Shown here: piece by piece, positions 25,658 to 35,146 of the stretch | How positions within the stretch are numbered: the stretch's first letter is position 1 | Layout of the letters: the number at the start of each line of letters is the position of its first letter | NCBI GenBank assembly: GCA_934500705.1 | Contig: CAKSTI010000004.1 | Span: 1-64,000 of the forward strand | DNA: 64,000 bases | Direction of reading: 5' to 3' | Source: an uncultured Clostridia bacterium | Lineage (GTDB): Bacteria > Bacillota > Clostridia > UMGS1810 | Made by a program: the position numbers and the translations under genes | The notes under the pieces: generated by a model | What the model saw: the letters and a program-made list of their open reading frames with translations, nothing else | The model's database searches: none | What the model was told of the DNA's origin: nothing

Positions 25658-28600
25658 TCATTTTACAGTTAACTCTCTTTTTAACCCAATAGGTTTTAAA
25701 TCCTCGAAGGAGTCTACATTAATTATTCTGACCAAATCGAATTCAGAGTTATCAGACGGAACCGACACCTTAAACAGGCCGCCTCTTTGTGTTGTATCAA
25801 CGGTATGCAAATCAACCAATGCGGAGTCTTTAAAAAACGCTACCGCTATAACCGACGGCACACCGCCTGCCGTGTTGTAATAGTTAAAGCCGACACCTTT
25901 GCCATTTGCACAAATTCCGGTTATGTAAGATGTGCCGATTTCGGTCTTTGTCTGAACCGTCACGGTTATTGAACGGCTCGCACTTCCGCCGGTATTGTTT
26001 CCTTGCGATATTCCGCTGATGATAACATTATACACACCGTCGGCAAGGTTTAAATCAGACAAATTTACCACATTACGAAACGTATCTTCGTTATATACCT
26101 CTTTTTGACCCGAGATTACCCTGATGTTGTACTTTGAAAAAGCGGTGTTGTCTTTTAACTCAATTTTAAAATCCTTTGGGTTAATTTTAATCCCGTCTGT
26201 GGGATATATCACATTAAGATTATCTGAATTATAGTGTGCAGATGAACCGATTTTGTCAAAAGGTATGTATTCAAGGTAAGAATTTTCCTTCCTTTTCGCA
26301 TTATAATATTCCTCTGCCTGTGCCAGATTTTGCGGATAGTTTGCCGTCGTATTACAAATATTGTTTTCGACAATGTCAGTCTTTTCATAATATCGGTCTT
26401 GAATTGACATACTGCTTGTACTATCACCGGCAATCACATTATTGGCAAAATAATTGTCACGAGGATATCGCAGCCAATAGTCAAGGTCTGTTTCTTTGCC
26501 GTTTGAGAATTTTGCTTTATATTCGGAGACCTGATTTTGCTTGATTTTATACTCCTCCGCACGTTTTTTTAACAATTCGGAATATCTTACGAATGCAGGA
26601 TAACGCAAGGAATACTTTTGTATGTCAAAGTCTGCATAGCTTCCGTCGTACAGATATTCTGCCTTGTTTATTCCCTTCAAAAGTCCGTTTTGCCATATAT
26701 TTCTGAATGAGACTGAACCCCACTGCGAGTGGTATATATTTCCGTAATTCATTGCATCTTCAACAGCCGGAGTATTTCCGCTGTTTCCGAATATCAGATT
26801 GTTGTAAACGGCGTTTTCACTGCCGCTGTTCATATATATTTCTCCCCCGCCGACAATCACGTTACCGTACATATTGTTGTAGCTGCTCATTTCATCAGCG
26901 TATACTGTAAACGGCCGCTCTCTGCCGGTTGCGCAGTTGTTGAAGTAATTGTACCTGACCGTATTTCCAAAATTGCCCTCATATCCGTAAAAGTACACAA
27001 CGCCGCCGTCAACCGTACGTGTCGGACTTTGACAAAACTCGTTATACTCAGCAATACACTCCCTCGTGCGGAGCATATATATGCAGTTGTCCGGCATATT
27101 GGTAAAATAATTATGGCTCACTATGTGTCCTACACCTTCGAGTCTGACATCACCACTATTCGTGAACGAGTTATTCTGGACAAAATTGTAGCTTGGTTTC
27201 AAGGCGGCTATGTCCGCTCTGTTGACGATTTGAACACCGCCCGTACCGGAAAAATCACAGTTAATAACACCGCTGTAACTGCTGTCCGAAATAGTCACGG
27301 CACGCTTTGAAACATTGTCAAACTTACATTTCTGTATAATGCTCTCCTTGCAGGAGGTAACCTCAATCGGTTTTGACGACAGGTTGGAAAATTCAATGCC
27401 CGACACAGTTACACCGCTGCAATCTGAAATTTCTATAAGTTTCTCCACGCTGTCACTTGTCGAAAGACTAAAATCGCTGACGGAATTAAACGGATAAACA
27501 TAGAGTTTATTCGCCGCCTTATCAACGCAGAATTCCCCCGGTATATCAAGTTCTTCAAGTACATTGGCATAGTAAAAACTATTTTTGTCGGAATAACGTG
27601 CACCTCTCGGAGATGTCCATTTTGTTCCGGTGGCGATAACACTGCATCTGTCCGCATCGAAACTTTCTACGGAAACGGTATTTGTTATATACTCGGCAAA
27701 AAATGAGCCGACCATATATATATCGGAAATATTATTCCAGGTAAACGGGTGCTTGTCTGCCAATTTGAATTCAAATCCGTTTTTACCGTACCTTCCGACC
27801 TGCCTGTCCTCAGTGACAAAACTGTTATACTTTGCCGTCCACGGTCCTGCATCATATACGCCTGTATCGACTCCGCCCGGATATTTTTCGGAAAGAGACG
27901 AGTCTACACGTTCCATACCGGTTGTACCCGAATTCGGCCATCGGGCTATTTGATAAGCGTTACTGCCGTCGGCAAGAACCAGGTTCATCACGTAGTTTAT
28001 ATTCAATCCGCAATCTGCTAAATCGTATTCGTACACCCTGCCCTTTGCCGATGAATTTATATTTTCGTTTTCACAAACCGTAAATCCCGATGAATTCAGC
28101 TTTACACCGGACACTATCTTTACATTTTCATTTTCGTAGGCGCCTATGTAAAGGTTGCGCAGATTTTTAATTTCTATTGTGTCGCTCACAACATATGTGC
28201 CGGCACGTAAGAATACGGAGGTATTATTTCCGCACATCGATACGGCTTTTTGTATCGTGCAGTACGGGTTTTCAAAGCTGCCGTCGCCGCTTGCGTCGTC
28301 TCCGCTCTCAGACACATAAATTGCGTGCCAGGTGTACGGAGCCGCCTCCTTTACGACAGGCATTTCCTCAGGCAGTTCATTCATTTGTGCCATAAGCCGT
28401 CTTTTGGTTTTTTCGGACAAACCTTCCGAATTTAAAATATCTTCATCACTAACGCTTTCAAATTCTGTCGGCAAAGTCTTCAAAAGCTCCATTCCGTCAA
28501 GCTCAGCCGTAGAAAACGAACACCTTTTAAGCTCGCCGTTGCATTTTACAAATATATTTTCTATTGTTTTTTCATTACTCTCTTTAAACGGATAACTTAT

Positions 28601-28867
28601 TTCAAAGTTCCCGTCAGCATCTGTTTTCACCTGACCGAAGGCAGTAATGTCATCTGAATATTCGTAAACATCTGCGTTTGAACAATGACGGTTTGAGCGT
28701 ATCGCATAGTATGTAACTGTCTGCGGTTCAGAAACACCGTCGAAATTTCCGCTTACAGTTACCGTGCCGCCTTCTTTATCGTAAGACGCCACTGCCGATG
28801 CTGCATTACCCGTTATTCCGGTAAAAATAACTGCAAGAACCATTAATAAACAAAAATATTTTTTCAT
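25658..28867 (-). CDS. Giant secreted parallel beta-helix protein, GH141-like
   Basis: A 1069-residue exported protein with a signal peptide, then an N-terminal beta domain (about 25-150). A right-handed parallel beta-helix begins at YVSESGDDASGDGSFENPY and FLRAGTYVVSDTIEI and contains many Asn/Gly-rich turns. The NVLEELDIPGEFCVDKAANK segment, followed by LYVYPF, occurs in GH141-type helices, so a fucosidase- or xylanase-like function is possible. The last 90 residues are a separate beta domain ending near FDLVRIINVDSFEDLKPIG. ATG 28867 has GAGGGA upstream; a longer frame through the preceding hairpin is rejected. Confidence 0.75.
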   Translation of the reverse strand: MKKYFCLLMVLAVIFTGITGNAASAVASYDKEGGTVTVSGNFDGVSEPQTVTYYAIRSNRHCSNADVYEYSDDITAFGQVKTDADGNFEISYPFKESNEKTIENIFVKCNGELKRCSFSTAELDGMELLKTLPTEFESVSDEDILNSEGLSEKTKRRLMAQMNELPEEMPVVKEAAPYTWHAIYVSESGDDASGDGSFENPYCTIQKAVSMCGNNTSVFLRAGTYVVSDTIEIKNLRNLYIGAYENENVKIVSGVKLNSSGFTVCENENINSSAKGRVYEYDLADCGLNINYVMNLVLADGSNAYQIARWPNSGTTGMERVDSSLSEKYPGGVDTGVYDAGPWTAKYNSFVTEDRQVGRYGKNGFEFKLADKHPFTWNNISDIYMVGSFFAEYITNTVSVESFDADRCSVIATGTKWTSPRGARYSDKNSFYYANVLEELDIPGEFCVDKAANKLYVYPFNSVSDFSLSTSDSVEKLIEISDCSGVTVSGIEFSNLSSKPIEVTSCKESIIQKCKFDNVSKRAVTISDSSYSGVINCDFSGTGGVQIVNRADIAALKPSYNFVQNNSFTNSGDVRLEGVGHIVSHNYFTNMPDNCIYMLRTRECIAEYNEFCQSPTRTVDGGVVYFYGYEGNFGNTVRYNYFNNCATGRERPFTVYADEMSSYNNMYGNVIVGGGEIYMNSGSENAVYNNLIFGNSGNTPAVEDAMNYGNIYHSQWGSVSFRNIWQNGLLKGINKAEYLYDGSYADFDIQKYSLRYPAFVRYSELLKKRAEEYKIKQNQVSEYKAKFSNGKETDLDYWLRYPRDNYFANNVIAGDSTSSMSIQDRYYEKTDIVENNICNTTANYPQNLAQAEEYYNAKRKENSYLEYIPFDKIGSSAHYNSDNLNVIYPTDGIKINPKDFKIELKDNTAFSKYNIRVISGQKEVYNEDTFRNVVNLSDLNLADGVYNVIISGISQGNNTGGSASRSITVTVQTKTEIGTSYITGICANGKGVGFNYYNTAGGVPSVIAVAFFKDSALVDLHTVDTTQRGGLFKVSVPSDNSEFDLVRIINVDSFEDLKPIGLKRELTVK

Positions 28868-28887
28868 ATAAAGATCCCTCATTCGAT

Positions 28888-28910
28888 GCCCTGCCGTTTG
28901 ACGGCAGGGC
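28888..28910 (-). terminator. Intergenic GC-rich hairpin between the two beta-helix genes
   Basis: A perfect 9-bp stem GCCCTGCCG (28888-28896)/CGGCAGGGC (28902-28910) with a five-base loop, located just after the stop at 28921. There is no good T-run on the minus strand, so it is more likely an mRNA stabilizer or partial terminator that sets expression of the downstream enzymes. Confidence 0.5.
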
Positions 28911-28920
28911 ATACACTAAT

Positions 28921-31900
28921 TTATTCCATTGTCTGTAAACGGCACTTGGGACCGCCTTTGTTCCACATAACGCTTGCGTAACCAATCTCTGTTACGGGAT
29001 TGTTGGTGTCTAAGTAGTTCATAATTTCTTTGCCGTTAATCGTAAGTGTTACACGAACTCCCTCGTCCGTGGTTACGGCGCCTGTTTCAATGTCGTTCCA
29101 GTCGCCGTATTTTACATATCCTTGGTCTTCAACGGTGCAGATAATTCTGTCATCGGTAACCTTTCCGTTATAAACCTTTTGAAGCTCAATATTTTTACCG
29201 GAGAAGCAGATAAAGTATGTCGTACAACTCAAAACATTTGTTGCCGAATTAGATGTCTGTCTTATACCGATTGTATTCCAACTGGTGTTTTCGTCGGGTC
29301 TGTACTTAAAGGATATTTTCTCCTTAGGCGAAAGCGGTCTTTTGGACGCTATAACGCTTTGAACGTCACCGCCCATTGTAACTTCTTTTCCATCAGCGGA
29401 AATCTGAACCACGTTGCTGTTGCCCACAACCATAAAGTCTTCAAGATAGTCGGTAAACTTTCTTGTGTACTCTATCGCATTATCCGAAAGTATTTTTTGA
29501 GCGTCTTTCTCAAACGTTGCAATGTGCTCGGCAACCTCACTGTTGTACCTGAGTTTGTCTGCCGCCGCTTCCTCATCGGCAATGCGCTTTTCGAGAAGTT
29601 CCCTTGTACCCGGTTTATACACTCCGTAGCCGTGGTCTGTCCCGTCATCTTCTACAAGATACTTTTCGAGATATTCTTTATACGGTGCAATAGCGTAAAG
29701 CAGGTTGGAAGTTTCCGCCTCCTCACTCTCGGCTATCTCCTTCTTTGTTCCTACACGGAATTGTGATATATCGGAGCAGGTCTCGGCAAAATCTGCATTT
29801 GGAATTTTTGCAAATGCCTTAACACGCCAATAGTACACGGTATCATTTTCAAGGTCGGTTTCGAGGTTTGCCTTTACCACCTTTATGTCGTGACCGCTTA
29901 CAGAAGCGCCTGTGTCCGCCATATTGTCGGAATAGTAATTATACACACCCTTGATGTACTGACCTACAACCAAATTTTCAAAATCCTTATCCTTTGCTAT
30001 TTCAATCTTGTAATACGTTGCTCCACGGCAGTCATTCCAACGGAATATAAGGTCTTTCTTAGCTACGAAATCGTCCGTATTATTAAACGGGAAAAACGCC
30101 TGCGGAGTTTCCAAATCAATTTTGAGTTCGGAACCCATAGTATCTGTCGAAGGTACGTCCCTTAAACTCGGCACTTTGTCATAAACACCCGATTTTTCGT
30201 TTAAGTTATAGTCCCCGTTCTCATAGTCTTTAAAAACGGACGAATCCTTGGTAACAAGGTTGTTCTGATTTTGATACTGATGATATATTTCGTCGGAGCT
30301 GTCTTTGTAGTTATAGAACAAATTGTCTTTGTATATGATATCGTCAAATTTTCTAAACTCCGCATCTTTACTGCGAATTTCATCATCGTAATATCCGTAT
30401 GCACTGGCACGCTTAAAAAGTTCCATACTGTCGTAATATTCGCCGTAATCAAAAGCATATCTGTTTTTGCTGTTAAGGCTCAAATTTCTGTAATTTCCGT
30501 ATTGCGTATCCGTAAGCTGGTAGATATTTGTCAGTGACGCACCTCCGAAACCGTCAAATGCGTAGAACGAGTCCGAATAGCCTATATGACCCTTTCCTGC
30601 ATAAGCATCTTTGGCAATGTAGATGTTGTCATATACAGCCTGCTTATCACCGACTTTTAAATTTTTATCTACGATGTAATTTCCGTATACATAATTACCC
30701 TGTGCAAACGTATCAAAATATACAGAACTTCTGCCGGCGTTGCCGCACGGTAAATCACCGTCAAAGTAATTATATCTGAATGTATTCTGTTTAAAAGCAA
30801 ACATTCCGTACGGGCAGTATATGTCCCCGCTATCGCCGACATCTATCGCCCCTCCGACCGAGCGGTTGTACTCAACGACACATTCAAGCAAATTATCGCC
30901 GTATATAAACTGGTCACGTATCGCATTTGATGTGTTGTGGCTGACAACGGCTCTCGTGGAAGTTCCCGACAGCTTTACAGCTCTTTGATTTATATGTTCA
31001 AAATAGTTATTCTGAACAAACATATAACTGTCCTCATTGAATTTGGGCTCAATAATTCCCTCATTAGACGCATTGACAGCAACGCCGTTGTTACACTTTG
31101 TAAACAAACAGTGTGACACACCGTTATACATTCCGTACAATATCAGACCGTTGTTTGAAAGGTTTTTAAATTCACAATTCTGAACAACGCAATTCTCGCC
31201 CTCAACATACACTCCGTTTGCGCTGTTGTCGGAGAATGTAATTCCGTTCAGTATAACGTTTTTGAGGCCGCCGCACAGTTTGAGCATATACGTTATGCCG
31301 GGCTGCGGAATTTTGATATTTATTTTTTCGCTGTCCGTGTACTGCTTATACGGGTAAAAATACAGTTTCTTGGTTGAAACATCAAAGTAACTCTCCCCCG
31401 GTACGTCAAGCTCTTCAAGAACATTCAAAAAGTAATACTGGTTATAGTTTGTCTTGAAGCACGCCCAGTTTGACGGCTGCTTTGAGCGAAGCGACGGTAT
31501 GCTCGGATTTATGGTATCAACCGTGTAGTAGTTCCAGTCCCAGTCAACACTCATTCTGCCGTATATCCAAATGTTGCCGTCATTTACCCATTTGGTAGGT
31601 CTGAATGTGTCCATTTTGAATTCAAAACCTCTGGTCGTGTTTCCCGTAAAGGGTACTCCGTGTTCAGCAACACTCAGCTGCCACACATCTCCGGGGTCAA
31701 TAACGCCTGCAACGGCGTCTGCACCCGTATATGTTGCAAATTTAAGGTATCCGTTGTTCGGATAGCGTGCCGGAGTATAGTCCAGACCGTCCACCGATAT
31801 TGCGGACGGACCGGTGCGTGTAATTTCATAGTCCATATCCGTGTCGGACAGGTCTATTACACGGATTTTATCCAATGAATTTTCCTTAATCCTGTCCTTC

Positions 31901-32415
31901 TGTGCGTCCTGACTTACGGGATATGACGCCTTGTCCGCCGTTTTTGCAGCCATAAGCGACACTTTCTCGTTGTTATAAGCCGATATATACAGCGGAGCAT
32001 CTTTGGTACCGGAAAGCATTGCCGGTATTTCTATCGTTGAATCAACGGTATATGCACCTTCTCTTAACCATATGACTGCGCCGCAGCTGCGGTCTGAATA
32101 AGTTTTGAGAACACTGAGCGCCTGCTTCAACGTTTTGACAGGGGCGTCTATTGTTCCGGAGTTTTTGTCATTTCCGCTGTTTGATACAAATATCTGTATC
32201 TTACCGCCGGGTTCTGACGGCGTGTATACATTCATTTCCTTTGGCAATGTGTCCTGAACCGCCTTGGCATTTTCGACAGCGTCACCGTCCACATATGACG
32301 AAAATCCCTGCGGAAAGCCGAGGTCAAAGTTTGCCCCCCGCCCGGCGAGTGCGCTAAGCGGAATGAGTATAACAATCACAGCCGCAATTAACCATAATAT
32401 TTTTTTGTTATACAT
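28921..32415 (-). CDS. Giant secreted parallel beta-helix protein with FN3-like and LamG-like C-terminus
   Basis: 1164 residues with a signal peptide or N-terminal anchor (about 5-24). The helix starts at IFVSNSGNDKNSGTIDAPV and VIWLREGAYTVDSTIEI. It shares NVLEELDVPGESYFDVSTKK followed by LYFYPY with the neighbouring gene, so the two are paralogues. Around residues 790-930 there is a fibronectin-like module (FRWNDCRGATYYKIEIAKD, YYWRVKAFA). A helical segment follows, and the last 190 residues look like a concanavalin/LamG-type sandwich. Likely an extracellular polysaccharide-degrading enzyme. GGAGGT precedes ATG 32415. Confidence 0.75.
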   Translation of the reverse strand: MYNKKILWLIAAVIVILIPLSALAGRGANFDLGFPQGFSSYVDGDAVENAKAVQDTLPKEMNVYTPSEPGGKIQIFVSNSGNDKNSGTIDAPVKTLKQALSVLKTYSDRSCGAVIWLREGAYTVDSTIEIPAMLSGTKDAPLYISAYNNEKVSLMAAKTADKASYPVSQDAQKDRIKENSLDKIRVIDLSDTDMDYEITRTGPSAISVDGLDYTPARYPNNGYLKFATYTGADAVAGVIDPGDVWQLSVAEHGVPFTGNTTRGFEFKMDTFRPTKWVNDGNIWIYGRMSVDWDWNYYTVDTINPSIPSLRSKQPSNWACFKTNYNQYYFLNVLEELDVPGESYFDVSTKKLYFYPYKQYTDSEKINIKIPQPGITYMLKLCGGLKNVILNGITFSDNSANGVYVEGENCVVQNCEFKNLSNNGLILYGMYNGVSHCLFTKCNNGVAVNASNEGIIEPKFNEDSYMFVQNNYFEHINQRAVKLSGTSTRAVVSHNTSNAIRDQFIYGDNLLECVVEYNRSVGGAIDVGDSGDIYCPYGMFAFKQNTFRYNYFDGDLPCGNAGRSSVYFDTFAQGNYVYGNYIVDKNLKVGDKQAVYDNIYIAKDAYAGKGHIGYSDSFYAFDGFGGASLTNIYQLTDTQYGNYRNLSLNSKNRYAFDYGEYYDSMELFKRASAYGYYDDEIRSKDAEFRKFDDIIYKDNLFYNYKDSSDEIYHQYQNQNNLVTKDSSVFKDYENGDYNLNEKSGVYDKVPSLRDVPSTDTMGSELKIDLETPQAFFPFNNTDDFVAKKDLIFRWNDCRGATYYKIEIAKDKDFENLVVGQYIKGVYNYYSDNMADTGASVSGHDIKVVKANLETDLENDTVYYWRVKAFAKIPNADFAETCSDISQFRVGTKKEIAESEEAETSNLLYAIAPYKEYLEKYLVEDDGTDHGYGVYKPGTRELLEKRIADEEAAADKLRYNSEVAEHIATFEKDAQKILSDNAIEYTRKFTDYLEDFMVVGNSNVVQISADGKEVTMGGDVQSVIASKRPLSPKEKISFKYRPDENTSWNTIGIRQTSNSATNVLSCTTYFICFSGKNIELQKVYNGKVTDDRIICTVEDQGYVKYGDWNDIETGAVTTDEGVRVTLTINGKEIMNYLDTNNPVTEIGYASVMWNKGGPKCRLQTME

Positions 32416-32427
32416 ATTGCACCTCCG

Positions 32428-35133
32428 CTATCTGTAAAGCATTATTACAACCGGCTTCATTTCGTTTATCACTGCAAACACTCTGCAATCGGCACCGGGG
32501 TCGTCCTTATAAACGTTGACATCTTGAAGCGTTCCGAGTTCTGTGACTTTCTTGTCAGAGTTGTATATCATCACGGGAACCGCCTCCGCCGGGATTACAA
32601 ACGTGTTCGACACCGAATAGTCAATATCTCCGGTTATAGGCTCCTGCGAAATCTCAATATATCCGTTGCTCATTGAATTAACATATCCGGCGAGCAAGCG
32701 GTATTTGTAGTTTGCGATAAAGTTGTTTCCCTGGTCATAGCTTCCTGCCGTCACAACTTCGTCCCTGTCATAGTCGTACATAGTTATAATTCCGCCGTTT
32801 AAAATCACATCGTCTGTCACAAGGAAACGCACAATGTCGCCTACTTCTACCTTGTCACCTTTCAGCGCCCAGGAGGAGTAATTTAAAACGTCTGTGTTTT
32901 CGGTGAGGTATGATTTTATTGTAGCACCGTCATCTACATATATTTTGTGAACTTTCTCGCCGTTTTCGTTTACCGCCTCATTGATGTTGGTGACAATTCC
33001 GACTTTTGTTTTGCCGCCATACATATAATTTCTGAAATCAAGTCCGGCGGTAAAACCTGCCAGGAGCACGGCGTCTGCGCACATTTTGTTTTCCTCAACC
33101 GCATATGCGGACAGGTCATAGTTATATATGCCGTAATCAAAAACATTTGACGTAACCGACAGCATTTTTGTGTCCGAAACATCGGCTGCATTTGCAGGAA
33201 CGCAGAACACTCTTGTCGAGGTATTTATTGAGGCATATCCGCTGAATGAGTTATTCATATACGTATATGTTCTTCCGGACTGCGATTTGAGGTTTTTAAT
33301 GTAATGCAGGCTGTCCGCCGTTTCGTTTGACGGGTCAAAATCTCCCAAATAATACGGCGTGTCTATGTTGTCCAGTATGTGCCTGCCGTCCTTTGTGTGC
33401 GATGTAATCCGTACGACAGTATATTTTTTCTCGGAGACATCAAAACGTATGCCGAGCCTGTCGAGTGCGGCAATTATCTTGTCATCGGAAGAATACTTTA
33501 CTCCGTCAACAGTCAGTCTTCCTTTGTTTATGTCAAAGATTATATAGTTTGCATTCTCTGTATACATACTAATCTGCAAAGATGCGCTGAGGGAGTTTTC
33601 CTTTTTGTAATCGCCGAAAACGGCATATAGAGTATCACTGCCTGTTTCGGATATGTGCACAACCTGGTTTTTGTAGTTCAGATACACTTTTACCGCAGAA
33701 CCGGCATCGGGCATAATGGCAAGACCTTCGTTCAGCTTTTTCTCATATTCGTATGAAAAATCGTACTTCTGACCGCCAATCTCTATGCCGTCCCTGCCGA
33801 CGTAGGAAAGTTCATCATTTTTTATTGCATTGGACACTATAATTTCAACATATGAACCGTCGTAACTCAGCGCATAGGAAACGACGTCGTCGTTTTTCAC
33901 CATAGTCTTTTTGAGTGCGTTTCCGTTTGCATTTTTAACTCTTATGTTGTCATCGTCCGCAATGCTCAAACCGTTGTCGGAGCTGCCCTTGGAATTTGAC
34001 ACGGCAAACTTGTCAAACAGGTTGTAATTATCCGAGAAAGCTGTGTTACCGACAACCATATTTACATAGCTTGCAATGCGCACAACGTTGTAACTCGATG
34101 AGTTATTTTTAAACAGGGTTACTTCTCCGGTATCGGGTTTCATCAGTGAGTTAAACTTTTCCTCCGTAATACTGCCGTCAAACTTCAACGGCCTGCCGTT
34201 GTATATCAAGGTAAAGTCTTTTGAAAGCCTGTATGTTTTGTTGTTTTTACCGGAAGCAGTCACGGTGTAGCAATAATCCGAATAGCTTTTAATATCATCG
34301 GCATCTATAACAGTGACATCGTCATTTTCCAGAAGAATGGAAACTATTACATACTTTCTGTCAACGTATTTGTAATATGCCGAAACCTCACGGCCGAAAA
34401 GGTTCGTTTTATCCGTTTGATTATCATATTTATATCCGTCTATCGCAATTTCGTCTTCTTTGAGGTTGCTCTCGCCGCTTAGACAGATTACACCGTCATC
34501 GGTAACCTTGCCTTCGGCAAGTTCCAGACCTATGTAATTGTAAAAATACTTATACTCACTGCCAAAATTGAGTTCGGAATTTTTTATGTTTGCCATAAGC
34601 ATATTGTAAATAAGTTTTACGGTGTCCTCTTTGCCCAGACCGTTTGCAGATTTTCCGCTGATATTTTTGGTAAGGCCGCACTTTGCGGCAACTGCGGTAT
34701 AACTTCCCATTGTGCGTCTGATATTTTCAAACCCGAGGGCACGCACCGCAAAGGTGTATGCCTCATTCAGAGTCACCGGCTGTGCGGCATAAAACATACC
34801 GTCGCCGGTTCCACGTGCAATATTTAAACTCTCTAAAAACTTAACCGCACTGTATTCGTCCATAGACGGTATCACATCGGGAAAAGGATACACGTTTTCA
34901 TCGGCACGGTAGTCATAGTCATACGTCAACAGATTTGCAACAGCCTTTGCAAATTCTCCCCTGGTAACCGTCCCGTCGGCAAAGTTCATTATGCCGAGGT
35001 CACGCACAAGGTCATACTGAGTATCCATAACAACATCAGCGCTGCTGTTGTCTGCAAAGGCAATGCAGGGAACAAGCGTCAAAAGCAGCATAGATATTGC
35101 CAAAAGAATTGAAGTGAGCCTGATATGTTTCAT
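32428..35133 (-). CDS. S-layer-anchored protein with N-terminal SLH repeats
   Basis: 901 residues with a signal peptide ending near CIAFA. Three SLH-type repeats cover about 35-185: LGIMNFADGTVTRGEFAKAV, a second around YPFPDVIPSMDEYSAVKFLE, and a third with LGKEDTVKLIYNML. SLH domains bind pyruvylated wall polysaccharide. The remaining 700 residues are beta-rich repeats I do not recognise, with recurrent patterns such as VKVYLNYKNQVVHIS. Probably an outward scaffold or glycan-binding surface component of the locus. Thirteen bases before the beta-helix gene. Confidence 0.78.
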   Translation of the reverse strand: MKHIRLTSILLAISMLLLTLVPCIAFADNSSADVVMDTQYDLVRDLGIMNFADGTVTRGEFAKAVANLLTYDYDYRADENVYPFPDVIPSMDEYSAVKFLESLNIARGTGDGMFYAAQPVTLNEAYTFAVRALGFENIRRTMGSYTAVAAKCGLTKNISGKSANGLGKEDTVKLIYNMLMANIKNSELNFGSEYKYFYNYIGLELAEGKVTDDGVICLSGESNLKEDEIAIDGYKYDNQTDKTNLFGREVSAYYKYVDRKYVIVSILLENDDVTVIDADDIKSYSDYCYTVTASGKNNKTYRLSKDFTLIYNGRPLKFDGSITEEKFNSLMKPDTGEVTLFKNNSSSYNVVRIASYVNMVVGNTAFSDNYNLFDKFAVSNSKGSSDNGLSIADDDNIRVKNANGNALKKTMVKNDDVVSYALSYDGSYVEIIVSNAIKNDELSYVGRDGIEIGGQKYDFSYEYEKKLNEGLAIMPDAGSAVKVYLNYKNQVVHISETGSDTLYAVFGDYKKENSLSASLQISMYTENANYIIFDINKGRLTVDGVKYSSDDKIIAALDRLGIRFDVSEKKYTVVRITSHTKDGRHILDNIDTPYYLGDFDPSNETADSLHYIKNLKSQSGRTYTYMNNSFSGYASINTSTRVFCVPANAADVSDTKMLSVTSNVFDYGIYNYDLSAYAVEENKMCADAVLLAGFTAGLDFRNYMYGGKTKVGIVTNINEAVNENGEKVHKIYVDDGATIKSYLTENTDVLNYSSWALKGDKVEVGDIVRFLVTDDVILNGGIITMYDYDRDEVVTAGSYDQGNNFIANYKYRLLAGYVNSMSNGYIEISQEPITGDIDYSVSNTFVIPAEAVPVMIYNSDKKVTELGTLQDVNVYKDDPGADCRVFAVINEMKPVVIMLYR

Positions 35134-35146
35134 TTTCTTCCCCCTA

